DNA of 64,000 bases from Lewinellaceae bacterium (GCA_016711435.1 JADJSY010000003.1:124001-188000); one strand, 5' to 3'; shown: positions 42,640 to 50,682, numbered from the stretch's first letter. Translations and numbers: made by a program. The notes: generated from the sequence alone by a model not told the origin.

Positions 42640-42978
42640 ATGGAAACGAAAGACACATTAATCATCGCTAAAGAATTCGTTGATAATCCTGGTGCAAGAG
42701 ATAGGGAAGATGGGCCTAATTCAGGACAACAATTCTTGGAAGATTTATTCATAGATCGGTTTAATAAAGCTGTTGAAGGAAACTATATTCTCACTGTTGA
42801 TTTAACCGGCGTATTAGGATACCCATCTTCATTTGTTAGTGGATCATTCGGCAAGCTTTCTATCGAAAGAGGAGCAGAAATTTTAATGAAACATTTAATA
42901 TTTGTTTCGTATAACAACCCTTTAAATGTAGATAAGGTAATAAATGAAATTAAAAACCCAACTCCATCTAAAAAATGA
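42640..42978 (+). CDS. STAS-like DUF4325 protein
   Basis: The intact 112-aa protein matches DUF4325 (PF14213): IIAKEFVDNPGARDREDGPN, SGQQFLEDLF, YILTVDLTGVLGYPSSFVSG and SFGKLSIERGAEIL. STAS-like proteins partner with GHKL ATPases as phosphorylatable or sequestering switch proteins. The gene starts 1 base after the GHKL gene, and its stop TGA overlaps the next ATG, so the three genes are translationally coupled. Confidence 0.82.
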   Translation: METKDTLIIAKEFVDNPGARDREDGPNSGQQFLEDLFIDRFNKAVEGNYILTVDLTGVLGYPSSFVSGSFGKLSIERGAEILMKHLIFVSYNNPLNVDKVINEIKNPTPSKK

Positions 42979-43546
42979 AATACTTAAAGAAATTAATACC
43001 TGTTCTTTTTTATTTTTGGAATATTTATAGGTTTTCTTATAAAAAATTATCCACTTATCAAGTTTAACAATGAGATCAAATATATGAAGTGCTTAACTTG
43101 CTTCTAACGGCGACAATTGGTTTTTCTATTCCTTTTTCATAAAAAATGGATTGAAGACAGTCTAGGTTAAAAACAATTTAATCGAAGAGTTAAAGGATTT
43201 ATTAAAAGAAGTTGAAAGAATTAAGGATAAAATTAAATTTTGTTACTCAAGAGATTCTATATCACAAGATGATAAAGATGAGATAAATTTCCTTTTTGAG
43301 CAGTCTGACATGAAATTTAATTGCCTTGAGGAAGTTTTAATTTCTACTTATGATATTGAAACTAAAACATTAAGAACAGATCTTAAAGATTTTTATATCA
43401 ATTATTGGAAGTTTGTAACTGGAGCAGAGGTAATGAACTCTAAATTTGTTCGCCTTGAGGAAGATTTTATTCGTAGGCACAGTGAATCTTATTCTAAATT
43501 TGAAATAAAAATCAAACAAGCGATAAATAAGATTCATAGGTTATGA
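42975..43546 (+). CDS. Small membrane protein with helical cytoplasmic domain (frameshifted)
   Basis: The ATG at 42975 overlaps the DUF4325 stop. Correcting indels in T/A runs gives MKYLKKLIPVLFLFLGIFIG, a first membrane helix, then NEIKYYEVLNLLLTATIGFS with a second helix and IPFFIKKWIEDSR. A long helical soluble region follows (NNLIEELKDLLKEVERIKDK), intact from 43310 (MKFNCLEEVLISTYDIETKT) to 43546 (INKIHRL). About 190 aa. No family is recognised. Two helices plus a coiled cytoplasmic part fits an effector or anchor of the operon; this role is inference. Confidence 0.55.
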
Positions 43547-43569
43547 CTTCGCTCCCTGCTGTCATCGAG

Positions 43570-43605
43570 GTTAACCGCTGGCACACAGGCTGCCCGCTGG
43601 CTGTA
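43570..43605. repeat. Fragment of the ccgctggcacacaggctg repeat family
   Basis: accgctggcacacaggctgc is the word that starts many elements between 44420 and 50760. It sits in the only sizeable gap of the accessory operon, between the membrane-protein gene and the HEPN-like gene. Confidence 0.6.
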
Positions 43606-43660
43606 AAGTTTCCTACAAATAACATTCTCACCACGTTTACATCAAATATTGAAAAAGGTT

Positions 43661-44412
43661 ATGGATAGATTTAATAATATTTTCGTTCATCCAAAAGACG
43701 TTGGAGAGGCTTCAAATTTATTCTTGCAATTATCAGAAAAAATTTATTCTATCCAAGAAAAACATGTGCCAGGCAAGTCTAAAGTACCAGACGCTAGGAG
43801 AATGGGTTTTTAATGAATTGTTATCAATTTATTACTACTAATATATTTATGATGAATATAGTAAATAAAGTTTCAAAAGGCATCCTGCCACCGAAAGTAT
43901 TTACCGAGATTATAGATCTAGAAGAAGGCGATTTAAGAAAAGTTATGGAAGATATGTTCCTGATGACAAAAATGAGTATTGTGCCACTTTTTCAGTTTCA
44001 AATAGAAAATATGTTGCGCAATATTTTACTTCATCTTGACCCGGAAGCGAGCGTAGTCTCATATTATAAAATATGTGAAAAACTAATTCATTCTATAACA
44101 ATAAACGATAAAGAAGAATTAATAACTTGTTTACAAATCCCAGCAAAAATCAGAAATTCTCTTCATTCAAACGGTATATACAAGCGAATGAGTCCTAAAG
44201 AGCCAGAAATTGCAAAATACTATCTTGAAGGTGTAGAATTTAAATTTGAAAATGGTAAAGGCATCAATTGTGCAGGTTCTGGTCATATTTACTTATCTTT
44301 TGATAAAACCCTTGATATAGTTGACGGGATATTAGATTCACCAGAAGTTAGTTCTATTAAGACAGAAATAAAGGATCAGTGGGCTTGGGAAAACAGAGGG
44401 CTGTTAGTATAA
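43661..44412 (+). CDS. Unrecognised protein with an RNxLH HEPN-like motif (frameshifted)
   Basis: ATG 43661 gives MDRFNNIFVHPKDVGEASNL and then LSEKIYSIQEKH. Indels near 43785-43855 shift to GEWVFNELLSIYY and then to the long intact frame from 43813 (KGILPPKVFTEIIDLEEGDL to the stop at 44412). The protein has about 245 aa and is helical. ICEKLIHSITIND and IPAKIRNSLHSNGIY look like the RNxxxH region of HEPN nuclease-fold proteins, but the match is by eye only. The end (IKDQWAWENRGLLV) abuts a repeat element. It is AT-rich like the rest of the operon. It may be the effector or an unrelated passenger. Confidence 0.5.
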
Positions 44413-44419
44413 TTGCACT

Positions 44420-44560
44420 GCTGGCAGCAAGGCTTCACCGCTGGCACCGAGGCTGTCCCACCCGAGCGGCGCTTGCGCGAGGCTTTTTTCGGCCTCGTGC
44501 AGCCCATCCGCGCCGGCTGTGCCGGCAAACGTACAGCACCAGGCCCGCTGTGCAAGACAA
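44420..44560. repeat. Composite palindromic repeat R8
   Basis: Words in order: ccgctggcaccgaggctgtc, cgagcggcgcttgcgcgagg with hairpin GAGGC-tttttt-cGGCCTC, then ccgcgccggctgtgccggca and aaacgtacagcaccaggc. The same order recurs at 45600-45745, 47140-47215 and 50205-50305, and parts recur in reverse at 46126-46220. It begins 8 bases after the HEPN-like gene stop. Confidence 0.8.
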
Positions 44561-44677
44561 ATCTGCCACACATCAGGATGAGAAAAAAACAGGCACACAA
44601 AGCGAAGCAGAAATTTTCATTTTCTCAATTGTTCCTTTTAATTTTGACCTATAATCAATCACGCAATTTTTTTATGT

Positions 44678-44946
44678 ATGGAATTTGAATGGGATAACAA
44701 CAAAAACCAATCAAATCAGAAAAAACACGGCATAAGTTTCGAGGATGCCTCGGGTGTTTTTGATGATAATAATCGGATTGAATATCAGGATTCCAGAAAC
44801 GATTATGGAGAAGACCGTTGGAAAACGATTGGACAGGTTTTGGCATTATCATTTCAGTCATCTTTACAATCCGGGATACAGTCATTCGGTTGATATCGGC
44901 CAGGCGTGCCAGTAGATCAGAACGCGATGAATATTCTAAGCGGTAA
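44678..44946 (+). CDS. brnT: BrnT-family toxin (one frameshift)
   Basis: Reads MEFEWDNNKNQSNQKKHGIS FEDA, the BrnT (PF04365) opening with the KHGISF motif, then RNDYGEDRWKTIGQV. A missing T in the run at 44838-44841 shifts the frame. Corrected, it continues GIIISVIFTIRDTVIRLISA and ARRASRSERDEYSKR and stops at 44944-44946. About 89 aa, the normal size. BrnT is a ribonuclease toxin of the RelE-like fold. The antitoxin follows 79 bases downstream. Confidence 0.85.
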
Positions 44947-45025
44947 TTGGAAGATTACACTTATTTTTGTTTATCGAAAAGAAAAAGACAATTTTTCCAA
45001 ATCATTATAAATCAAGCAGTTCACT

Positions 45026-45478
45026 ATGTCTGACAAGCAAATTAACCAGCGTAAGGCGCTTGCCATCCTGAAAAAAGGGGAAAGCCTCGGTGATTACAGC
45101 ATACAATTGGATGAGACCAAGGTAGAAGCCTTAGACGCAATGTTATTGCGCAAAAATGGCATTCCATTGCCAGACGAGCTAGTCTATTATGCTGATGAGG
45201 ATATTCAGTTTGACGATGATGCTGCACTTACTGATGAAGATCTGGAACATGGCAAATTGGTGCGTGTAGTACATGCTAATGTTAAAATAGATAACGAAAT
45301 TGCCGACTGGATACACGACAGCAAGATTGATTTGGATGTTCTTTTTGTCAGAATTGATCCAGGCGTTTTATCAAAAAAGAAAAAGCATCCTAAGCCCGCT
45401 GGCACACAGGCCGCCCACCCGCTCAGGTTAAGGGTTAAGCAGCCGGTTCAAAAGCAAAGATTGGGCGACGTTTACTAA
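45026..45478 (+). CDS. Antitoxin-like partner of BrnT with repeat-derived C-terminus
   Basis: The 150-aa protein opens MSDKQINQRKALAILKKGES, with an acidic middle (EDIQFDDDAALTDEDLEHG) and a short DNA-binding-like end (NEIADWIHDSKIDLDVLFVR). It occupies the brnA position but is not a canonical BrnA. After LSKKKKHPKP the frame enters the ccgctggcacacaggc repeat, giving AGTQAAHPLRLRVKQPVQKQ and the stop at 45476-45478. The natural C-terminus was therefore probably lost or replaced by element insertion. Confidence 0.6.
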   Translation: MSDKQINQRKALAILKKGESLGDYSIQLDETKVEALDAMLLRKNGIPLPDELVYYADEDIQFDDDAALTDEDLEHGKLVRVVHANVKIDNEIADWIHDSKIDLDVLFVRIDPGVLSKKKKHPKPAGTQAAHPLRLRVKQPVQKQRLGDVY

Positions 45479-45578
45479 ACTTTTTAAGTTTAGTAAACGT
45501 ATTCCCGGCTTAGCCTATGCACAAAACCTGGCGGCAAACGTACAGCACCAGGCAGCCCATAAACATTTAATACTAATG
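45440..45578. repeat. Direct duplication block, copy 1, with perfect palindrome
   Basis: This block (ccggttcaaaagcaaagatt ... ttaatactaatggggt) is almost identical to 47223-47362. It contains the perfect hairpin ACGTTTACTAAACTT/AAGTTTAGTAAACGT around TTT (45468-45500), then aaaacctggcggcaaacgta and cagcaccaggcagcccataa. Confidence 0.85.
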
Positions 45579-45579
45579 G

Positions 45580-46463
45580 GGTTGAAACACCGCTGGCACC
45601 GAGGCTGTCAAACCCTTAACCCGAGCGGCGCTGGCCCTGCTGGCACACAGGCTGCCCAACCCGAGTGGCGCTTGCGCGAGGCTTTTTCGGCCTCGTGCAG
45701 CCTATCCGCGCCGGCTCTGCCGGCAAACGTACAGCACCATGCAGCCCTCTGACATTCAATACTAATGAGGTTTCATCCAGTTCCTTTCCGGCGTCTTTAC
45801 CCCGCTGGCGCCGAGGCTACCAGGCTGTCCAACCCGCTGGCGCCGAGGCTGTCCAACCCCGCTGGTTCGGAGGCTGCCCTGATCAGCACCGCTGGCGCAT
45901 AGGCTGCTCGCTGGCCCCGCTGGCGCCGAGGCTATCCAAGCCCCGCTTGGCACGGCGGTTCACCCTTAACCCGAGCGGCGCTGGCGCATCGGCTTTGCCG
46001 CGTGCCTGCCTATTCGCGCCAGGCTGTGCCGGCAAACGCAATGCAGGAATCAACCATCTTGAATATCAAAACTGTTATTTCAATCTTAGAAGACTGGCCG
46101 AGTGCATTTTTGTAGCCATGCTGAGTACGTTTGCCGGCACAGCCGGCGCGAAAGGCAGAACACGCGGCAAGCCGACGCCAGCGCCGCTCAGGTTAAGGGT
46201 TGGACAGCCTCGGTGCCCGCGGGGAAGCGAACTTCCCGAAAGTTTTAGAACTTTCGGGAAGTTGTGGTAGATACCAACCTTATGGAATATCAATACTGTT
46301 GAAATTTGATTTTTTTCAATCTTAGAAGACTGGCCAAGTGCATTTTGTAGCCATCTTGAGTATTTTTGTCGGCACACGGCAAAGCCAACGCGCTGGTGCC
46401 GTTCGGGTTAAGGGTTAGATGAACGAAGAGCCTATTTGTCAAACAAACTAAGCAGTAAGGAAG
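45580..46463. repeat. Repeat archipelago with no convincing gene
   Basis: The stretch is a mosaic of R8 words: ccgctggcgccgaggctgtc occurs several times at 45820-45960, and cggcctcgtgcagcctatcc occurs at 45690. A reverse copy lies at 46126-46220. The palindrome CTTCCCGAAAGTT/AACTTTCGGGAAG is at 46229-46262. Two near-identical direct copies of cttagaagactggcc-agtgcat lie at 46084 and 46320. The 201-aa frame at 45665-46270 translates these words only and is not a gene. Confidence 0.8.
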
Positions 46464-46575
46464 ATGAAAAATCATAAAATATCTGTTTCCGAAGGTAAAA
46501 CTGGAACACCTGCTCGAAAGGCTGCTCGATAGTTTTTATAAAACGCAGAAATTGGTGTCTGAAAAGGAACACTGA
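46464..46575 (+). CDS. Small 36-37-residue protein or antitoxin remnant (one indel)
   Basis: ATG 46464 reads MKNHKISVSEGK. After dropping one A in the run near 46496, it continues LEHLLERLLDSFYKTQKLVS EKEH and stops at 46573-46575. The amphipathic helix and clean stop suggest a real small gene or the tail of a larger antitoxin. It is isolated among repeats. Low to moderate confidence. Confidence 0.35.
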
Positions 46576-46624
46576 ATAGGTAAAATCTACTTATGCACTT
46601 GCTGCCGCTAACCCGCTGGCAGGC

Positions 46625-46990
46625 CTAGTCAACTTTAAAAACCAGCCCCAGGTTTTGTCTGGTCCCATCTGTAGTCACTTCATACGTGTATTTTCCATTT
46701 TTCAGTGGGGTTTCGCCCACGTAGTCAATGGGCTGAATAGCAACGGTATCACCATTCACTTCCAGCCTGATGTAAGCATACTGATACGCCAATTCGAATT
46801 CTCTGTAAACGGAAGTTTCGCCTGCCTGTAGGTTGCCGTAATCGTATTCTCCGCCGCTGGTATTTACATACACATTTTCATAGTTGAAGGTGCTGGTATT
46901 TTTAATTCTAATGCGGATACCATCATTTTCGGGTGAACATCCATATAGAAACAGAAAAAAAGCGAGCAGGAAAAAGAGCAGATTTTTCAT
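46625..46990 (-). CDS. Small hypothetical lipoprotein
   Basis: The 121-aa protein has a hydrophobic signal (NLLFFLLAFFLFLYGC) with lipobox LYGC. The mature part is beta-rich (IRIRIKNTSTFNYENVYVNT; YAYIRLEVNGDTVAIQP), compatible with a small immunoglobulin-like fold. No family is recognised. It is an intact gene inside the repeat region. Confidence 0.65.
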   Translation of the reverse strand: MKNLLFFLLAFFLFLYGCSPENDGIRIRIKNTSTFNYENVYVNTSGGEYDYGNLQAGETSVYREFELAYQYAYIRLEVNGDTVAIQPIDYVGETPLKNGKYTYEVTTDGTRQNLGLVFKVD

Positions 46991-47029
46991 ATAACAGAAA
47001 ATGATTTAGTCAGAATGCAGACGTGTAAT

Positions 47030-47605
47030 TGTCAGGCTTTGGTTGGGCCTGCAGAGTAAATACCGCTAGATCCAAGGCTGTCCAACCCTTAAGCCTCGGC
47101 AGGTGTTCCGCTGCCTGCTGGCGCACAGGCTACTTGCTGGCCACCCAAGCTTCCAACCCGAGCAGCGCGCGCGAGGCTTTTTCGGCCTCGTGCGTCCTAT
47201 CCGCTCGGGTTAAGGGTTAAGCATCCGGTTCAAAAGCAAAGATTGGGCGACGTTTACTAAACTTTTTAAGTTTAGTAAACGTATTCCCGGCTTAGCCTAT
47301 GTACAAAACCTGGCGGCAATCGTACAGCACCAGGCAGCCCATAAACATTTAATACTAATGGGGGTGAAACCCCAGTTCATCCGATTCCTTTCCGGCGTTT
47401 TCAGCCGCTGGTTATTGAAGCGGGAGCGAACTTCCCGAAAGTTCTAAAACTTTCGGGAAGTTGTGGTAGATACCAATCCTATTTGGCCCTTCTCCGCCTC
47501 GTCAGGTCTTCCATCCCTTCCCACTGAACCCAAGCGCAGCGCCGCAGCAGTGTCTCCGGGCTTGGGATTAGCGGAAGCACGACGAATCGGGATAGTAGTG
47601 TTATT
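47030..47605. repeat. Repeat cluster including duplication copy 2
   Basis: R8 words occupy 47090-47220. The duplicated block with the ACGTTTACTAAACTT palindrome is 47223-47362 (palindrome 47250-47282). The CTTCCCGAAAGTT palindrome is at 47429-47462, followed by tgtggtagataccaatcc. From 47500 another repeat (cttcccactgaacccaagcg; cgcagcgccgcagcagtg) is present twice, at 47516 and 47635. No gene is seen. Confidence 0.8.
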
Positions 47606-47770
47606 TTAAGCCTCGCCAGGTCTTCTCCTCCCCTTCCCACTCCACCCAAGCGCAGCGCCGCAGCAGTGGGAAGGTGCAGAAGACCTGATAAGGCATAATA
47701 GAATCATAGCAGCCACACTTAATGACATGGCTAACCAGTCCAAGGCGTAATATTTGAATAAATCTGTCAT
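47606..47770 (-). pseudogene. Membrane-protein N-terminus truncated by a repeat
   Basis: From ATG 47770 the frame reads MTDLFKYYALDWLAMSLSVA followed by AMILLCLI, a clear signal-anchor helix. It then enters the cagcagtggg/cccaagcgcagcg repeat (RSSAPSHCCGAALGWSGKG). The rest of the protein is missing, so the repeat seems to have replaced the downstream part of a membrane-protein gene. Confidence 0.5.
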
Positions 47771-47819
47771 GATTTTGAATGCTACAAGATGAATAAAATT
47801 TGGCGCGTTTTTTTTCACC

Positions 47820-48675
47820 TTAAACTACCACATGCTGAGCACTCATCCGCTTGAACTCAGAGGGGCTTTCGCCTGCCATTTTTTTGAAAAAACGGCTGAA
47901 ATGCGCATGCTCCTCAAAGCCCAGTTCATAGCCGATTTCGCCGGAGGACTTGTCAGTGTAGAGTAAAAGCCGCTTGCTTTCCAAAAAAATACGGTCGCTG
48001 ATGGTTTGAAGCGGGCTTTTTTCGCTGAGTTTTGCAAAAAGGTTGCTCAGCGTTTTGGGTGATTTGTACAACAAAGCAGCATAGTCCTGAACTTGGTGCA
48101 ATTTTTTGTAATTGTTTTCCACCAGCATATTAAACTGCCGCACTATATTGAGTTCATGCATGGTCAGTAGGTCGGCGTGTGTCTGCGTTTTTACCAAGCG
48201 GGTGAGTTTGATGATGAGGCGTTTTAAAAGTACACGCAGCATCTCGCCTTGGATGTTGTCGCGGTTTTGAAATTCCTCTTTGAAAACCTCTACGAGCAGT
48301 CTCAAACTCCGCGTTTCATTTTCGTCTATAAAAATCGGTTCGGCCTGGCGCCAGCCGTAAAAAAGCAGCCCCGTACAACTAACTCCGCATCGTGCGTGAC
48401 GATGCAATAAAATTCCCTGTTGAACTGCCAGATCACAGCATCCTCAGATCGTTCGAGGCGAAAAGAATGGCTCACGTTGAGGGCAAAAAATGAGTTTTCA
48501 GGCATCGGGAACCGCATTTCGTCAATCGTCAACGTTTGCGCCGCGCCTCGATTCCAGACGATGGCGTTAAATAATTTGCTCTGCTCGCGGAAAAAAAAAA
48601 GCGCGAAAAATTGTGTTCGTCTGCCGACATCAAAACTTGCCCGCCAGAGGCTGGATCGAGGAATTCGTAGTGCAT
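47820..48675 (-). CDS. AraC-family transcriptional regulator (two frameshifts)
   Basis: The start ATG 48675 gives MHYEFLDPASGGQVLMSADE; an A10 run at 48591-48600 (one base off) breaks the frame before REQSKLFNAIVWNRG. A second indel near 48385 joins CIVTHDAE to CTGLLFYGWRQAEPIFIDEN. The C-terminal AraC double helix-turn-helix is clear: VQDYAALLYKSPKTLSNLF and GEIGYELGFEEHAHFSRFFK followed by GESPSEFK. About 285 aa with an N-terminal cupin-like sensing part. It follows a small membrane-protein gene by 3 bases and probably regulates that operon. Confidence 0.85.
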
Positions 48676-48678
48676 TTT

Positions 48679-48891
48679 TCAAGAATTTAACCAGTTTTTG
48701 AACACTTTTTGGACAAAAGGAAGCACAATCCAAACCATTGTCGGCACGACAACGAGCGTCACAGAGAGTGTTTTTAAGGGTAATGGCAAAGGTGAAATCA
48801 ATGGGGAAAGTAGCCACGACACCGTCGTCACGGTCGGGAAAAAACCGAACCAGTTCACAATGGCAGTTTTCCAGCGAGGAGGCTGTTTCAT
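48679..48891 (-). CDS. Small two-helix membrane protein
   Basis: The 70-aa protein opens MKQPPRWKTAIVNWFGFFPT and has two hydrophobic helices (VSWLLSPLISPLPLPLKTL; VTLVVVPTMVWIVLPFVQKV) with a basic C-terminal end. Its ATG overlaps the osmC stop (ATGA) and it ends 3 bases before the AraC gene. Tight coupling supports a real gene; function unknown. Confidence 0.75.
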   Translation of the reverse strand: MKQPPRWKTAIVNWFGFFPTVTTVSWLLSPLISPLPLPLKTLSVTLVVVPTMVWIVLPFVQKVFKNWLNS

Positions 48892-49319
48892 ATCTTTTCT
48901 TCAATTTTTTCGAGCGAAGGCAGTGCTTTTTCGATGTCCCACTCGCCTTTTATCATGCGGTGGACGTAGCAATTGTCCGCCTCATGGAGCAGTTCGGCGC
49001 GTTGCTCGTCGGTGAGGTCGCCTTCAATTTGGATGGCGATTCTTACCTGCGAGGCGAGCGAGCGGTCAAGGTTGCGTTTGACCGTCATTTCGAGTTGTGC
49101 GTCCACGTCGCGTACGTCCCACCCTTTTTTTCGGGCGATGAAACGCACGGTCGATACTTTGCAGGAAGCAAGTGCGGCGAGTATCAAATCTTCGGGCGAG
49201 AAACCGAGGTCGGTACCTTTGCCCGCAGTCGGTTCATCGCCAACGATGGCGAAGCGTCCGTTCGATATGATGGATTGGTAGCCAATTGGAAGGCTTTTGA
49301 TATTGATTTTCGTTGCCAT
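48888..49319 (-). CDS. OsmC/Ohr-family protein
   Basis: The 143-aa protein is an OsmC-type thiol peroxidase relative. The two reactive cysteines are in LAALASCKVSTVRFIARKKG and in ADNCYVHRMIKG. The opening SLPIGYQSIISNGRFAIVGD and GFSPEDLILAA fit. It probably reduces organic hydroperoxides or has a related redox role. It leads an operon with a small membrane protein and an AraC regulator. Confidence 0.88.
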   Translation of the reverse strand: MATKINIKSLPIGYQSIISNGRFAIVGDEPTAGKGTDLGFSPEDLILAALASCKVSTVRFIARKKGWDVRDVDAQLEMTVKRNLDRSLASQVRIAIQIEGDLTDEQRAELLHEADNCYVHRMIKGEWDIEKALPSLEKIEEKI

Positions 49320-49411
49320 TTTTTACAAATTTAGAAGACAAAAAGGCAGTGTTTGCTGGCGATAAAGTTTGTATATTTTTCTTATAAGGTTATCAATAGT
49401 TCCTAAAAAAG

Positions 49412-49444
49412 AAAATTGGCGAGACAAAACATCTCGCCAATTTT
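49412..49444 (-). terminator. Hairpin terminator downstream of the cupredoxin gene
   Basis: AAAATTGGCGAGA pairs perfectly with TCTCGCCAATTTT around a 7-base loop, with T-rich flanks on both strands. It lies 25 bases after the cupredoxin stop and before the osmC leader, so it should end the cupredoxin transcript. Confidence 0.75.
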
Positions 49445-49469
49445 AATTTTCAAAGCCAATTTTGATGCC

Positions 49470-49874
49470 TTACTTCACCTTGATTTTATAGTGCGGTGTG
49501 GGGTTGAGCGGGCAAACGTAGGAATAATCTCCTTCAGTCAAATCCACTACGCCGGTATACGCCGCTTCGCCTGCTTTTACGGTTTTGGAGGCAAAAGAAT
49601 CAGCGACATGAAACTTCGACACGTCTTTACCGGTGTCGGCAGATTTTTGGATGACAAACCCTAATTCGTGGTCAACATTTTGGTTTACTATCCGAAACTG
49701 ATATTTTCCGGGACGAAGATTCAGTTCTTGGGTCGTGAATATCCCAGGCGTTTGAATCAATTCAATGATGGTTACGCCCTTTTCAGTAGTTTGAGCAGAA
49801 GCGGTGGAAGCAGACAAAAGGCTCAGAAAAAGCGCAAAAACTGTGAAGATGGAGATTTTTTTGAATGTGGACAT
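49470..49874 (-). CDS. Exported cupredoxin-like protein
   Basis: The 134-aa protein has a signal peptide (FALFLSLLSASTASAQ). The mature beta-sandwich (VTIIELIQTPGIFTTQELNL; GKYQFRIVNQNVDHELGFVI) ends GDYSYVCPLNPTPHYKIKVK. A His (VDHELG), the Cys of YVCPLN and the His of TPHY sit where type-1 copper ligands do, but no axial Met is seen. It is likely periplasmic, binding copper for electron transfer or metal handling. Confidence 0.78.
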   Translation of the reverse strand: MSTFKKISIFTVFALFLSLLSASTASAQTTEKGVTIIELIQTPGIFTTQELNLRPGKYQFRIVNQNVDHELGFVIQKSADTGKDVSKFHVADSFASKTVKAGEAAYTGVVDLTEGDYSYVCPLNPTPHYKIKVK

Positions 49875-49899
49875 TGTAATTTTGAATTTATGCTTTGAG

Positions 49900-50532
49900 A
49901 AATGATGTTGAAAATGAATTGCTTACTTGATGACACAAAGGTGGGGGTGTTGCATGTGGCCTGGCTTGCCAATACTTCCTAGTCATTTATCAATTTTTCC
50001 CTTGGTTTGAAAATGCTCAACGATACACCTATCGGGATAGCGACGATATATTAGAATGGCTGTTACACCTATTCATTTGGGATCGCAACGTATTAGAATA
50101 AGTCCAGAGACATATTTGGTGGGGCATCTAACGTATTCGTCGGTCCAAAACACGTATTCTTTCCCCGCTCGCCCATAGGTTACCCGTCGGCACTCGGGCT
50201 ACCGCTGGCACCGAGGCTGCCCAACCCGAGCAGCGCGCGCGAGGCTTTTTCGGCTTCGTGCGCCTATCCGCGCCACGCCAGGGCGTGGCAAACGTACACC
50301 ACCATACCGCTCTACAACAGAAAATAGAACCGACACTGAAAGAGATCGACTACACTCGTCAAACAGATTTAAGGTTCGAGTCGCCTAAGCGCGGGAGCGA
50401 ACTTCCCGAAAGTTCTAAAACTTTCGGGAAGTTGTGGTAGATACCAATCCTATGGAATATCAAAACGGTTTTAATTTGATTTTTTTGACTATCCGCATAT
50501 TGTACAGTAGCCCGATTTTAGTTGGACTCCTT
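49900..50532. repeat. Gene-poor stretch with R8 words and a CTTCCCGAAAGTT palindrome
   Basis: 49900-50160 holds no recognisable feature beyond two similar lines (gggatagcgacgatatatta; gggatcgcaacgtattagaa). 50200-50305 is an R8 copy. 50399-50446 is the third copy of the CTTCCCGAAAGTT/AACTTTCGGGAAG hairpin with its tgtggtagataccaatcc tail. Confidence 0.65.
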
Positions 50533-50682
50533 GGCCGCGTAGCGGCATAAGGTCGGTAGAAACAAATGCCATGCTTGTTTACAAGGTGCGTAGCACCGAA
50601 ACAAAACCCAAAAGTTACGGTGCTACGCACCTTTGTACCTTGCGCTTTGGTTTCTCTACCGACCTTATGCCGCTACGCGGCC
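50533..50682. repeat. Nested inverted repeat (about 30-bp outer arms, 17-bp inner arms)
   Basis: The outer arm ggccgcgtagcggcataagg...tcggtagaaac (50533-50563) is complemented at 50650-50682 (tctaccgaccttatgccgct, then acgcggcc). The inner arm aaggtgcgtagcaccg (50583-50598) pairs with cggtgctacgcacctt (50618-50633). The centre aaacaaaacccaaaagtta is single-stranded. There is no ORF. It looks like a complete palindromic mobile repeat. Confidence 0.85.

Noticed and set aside
45665..46270. 201-codon frame in the repeat region
   Set aside because: It translates R8 repeat words (the same peptides recur at other copies), with no start signal.
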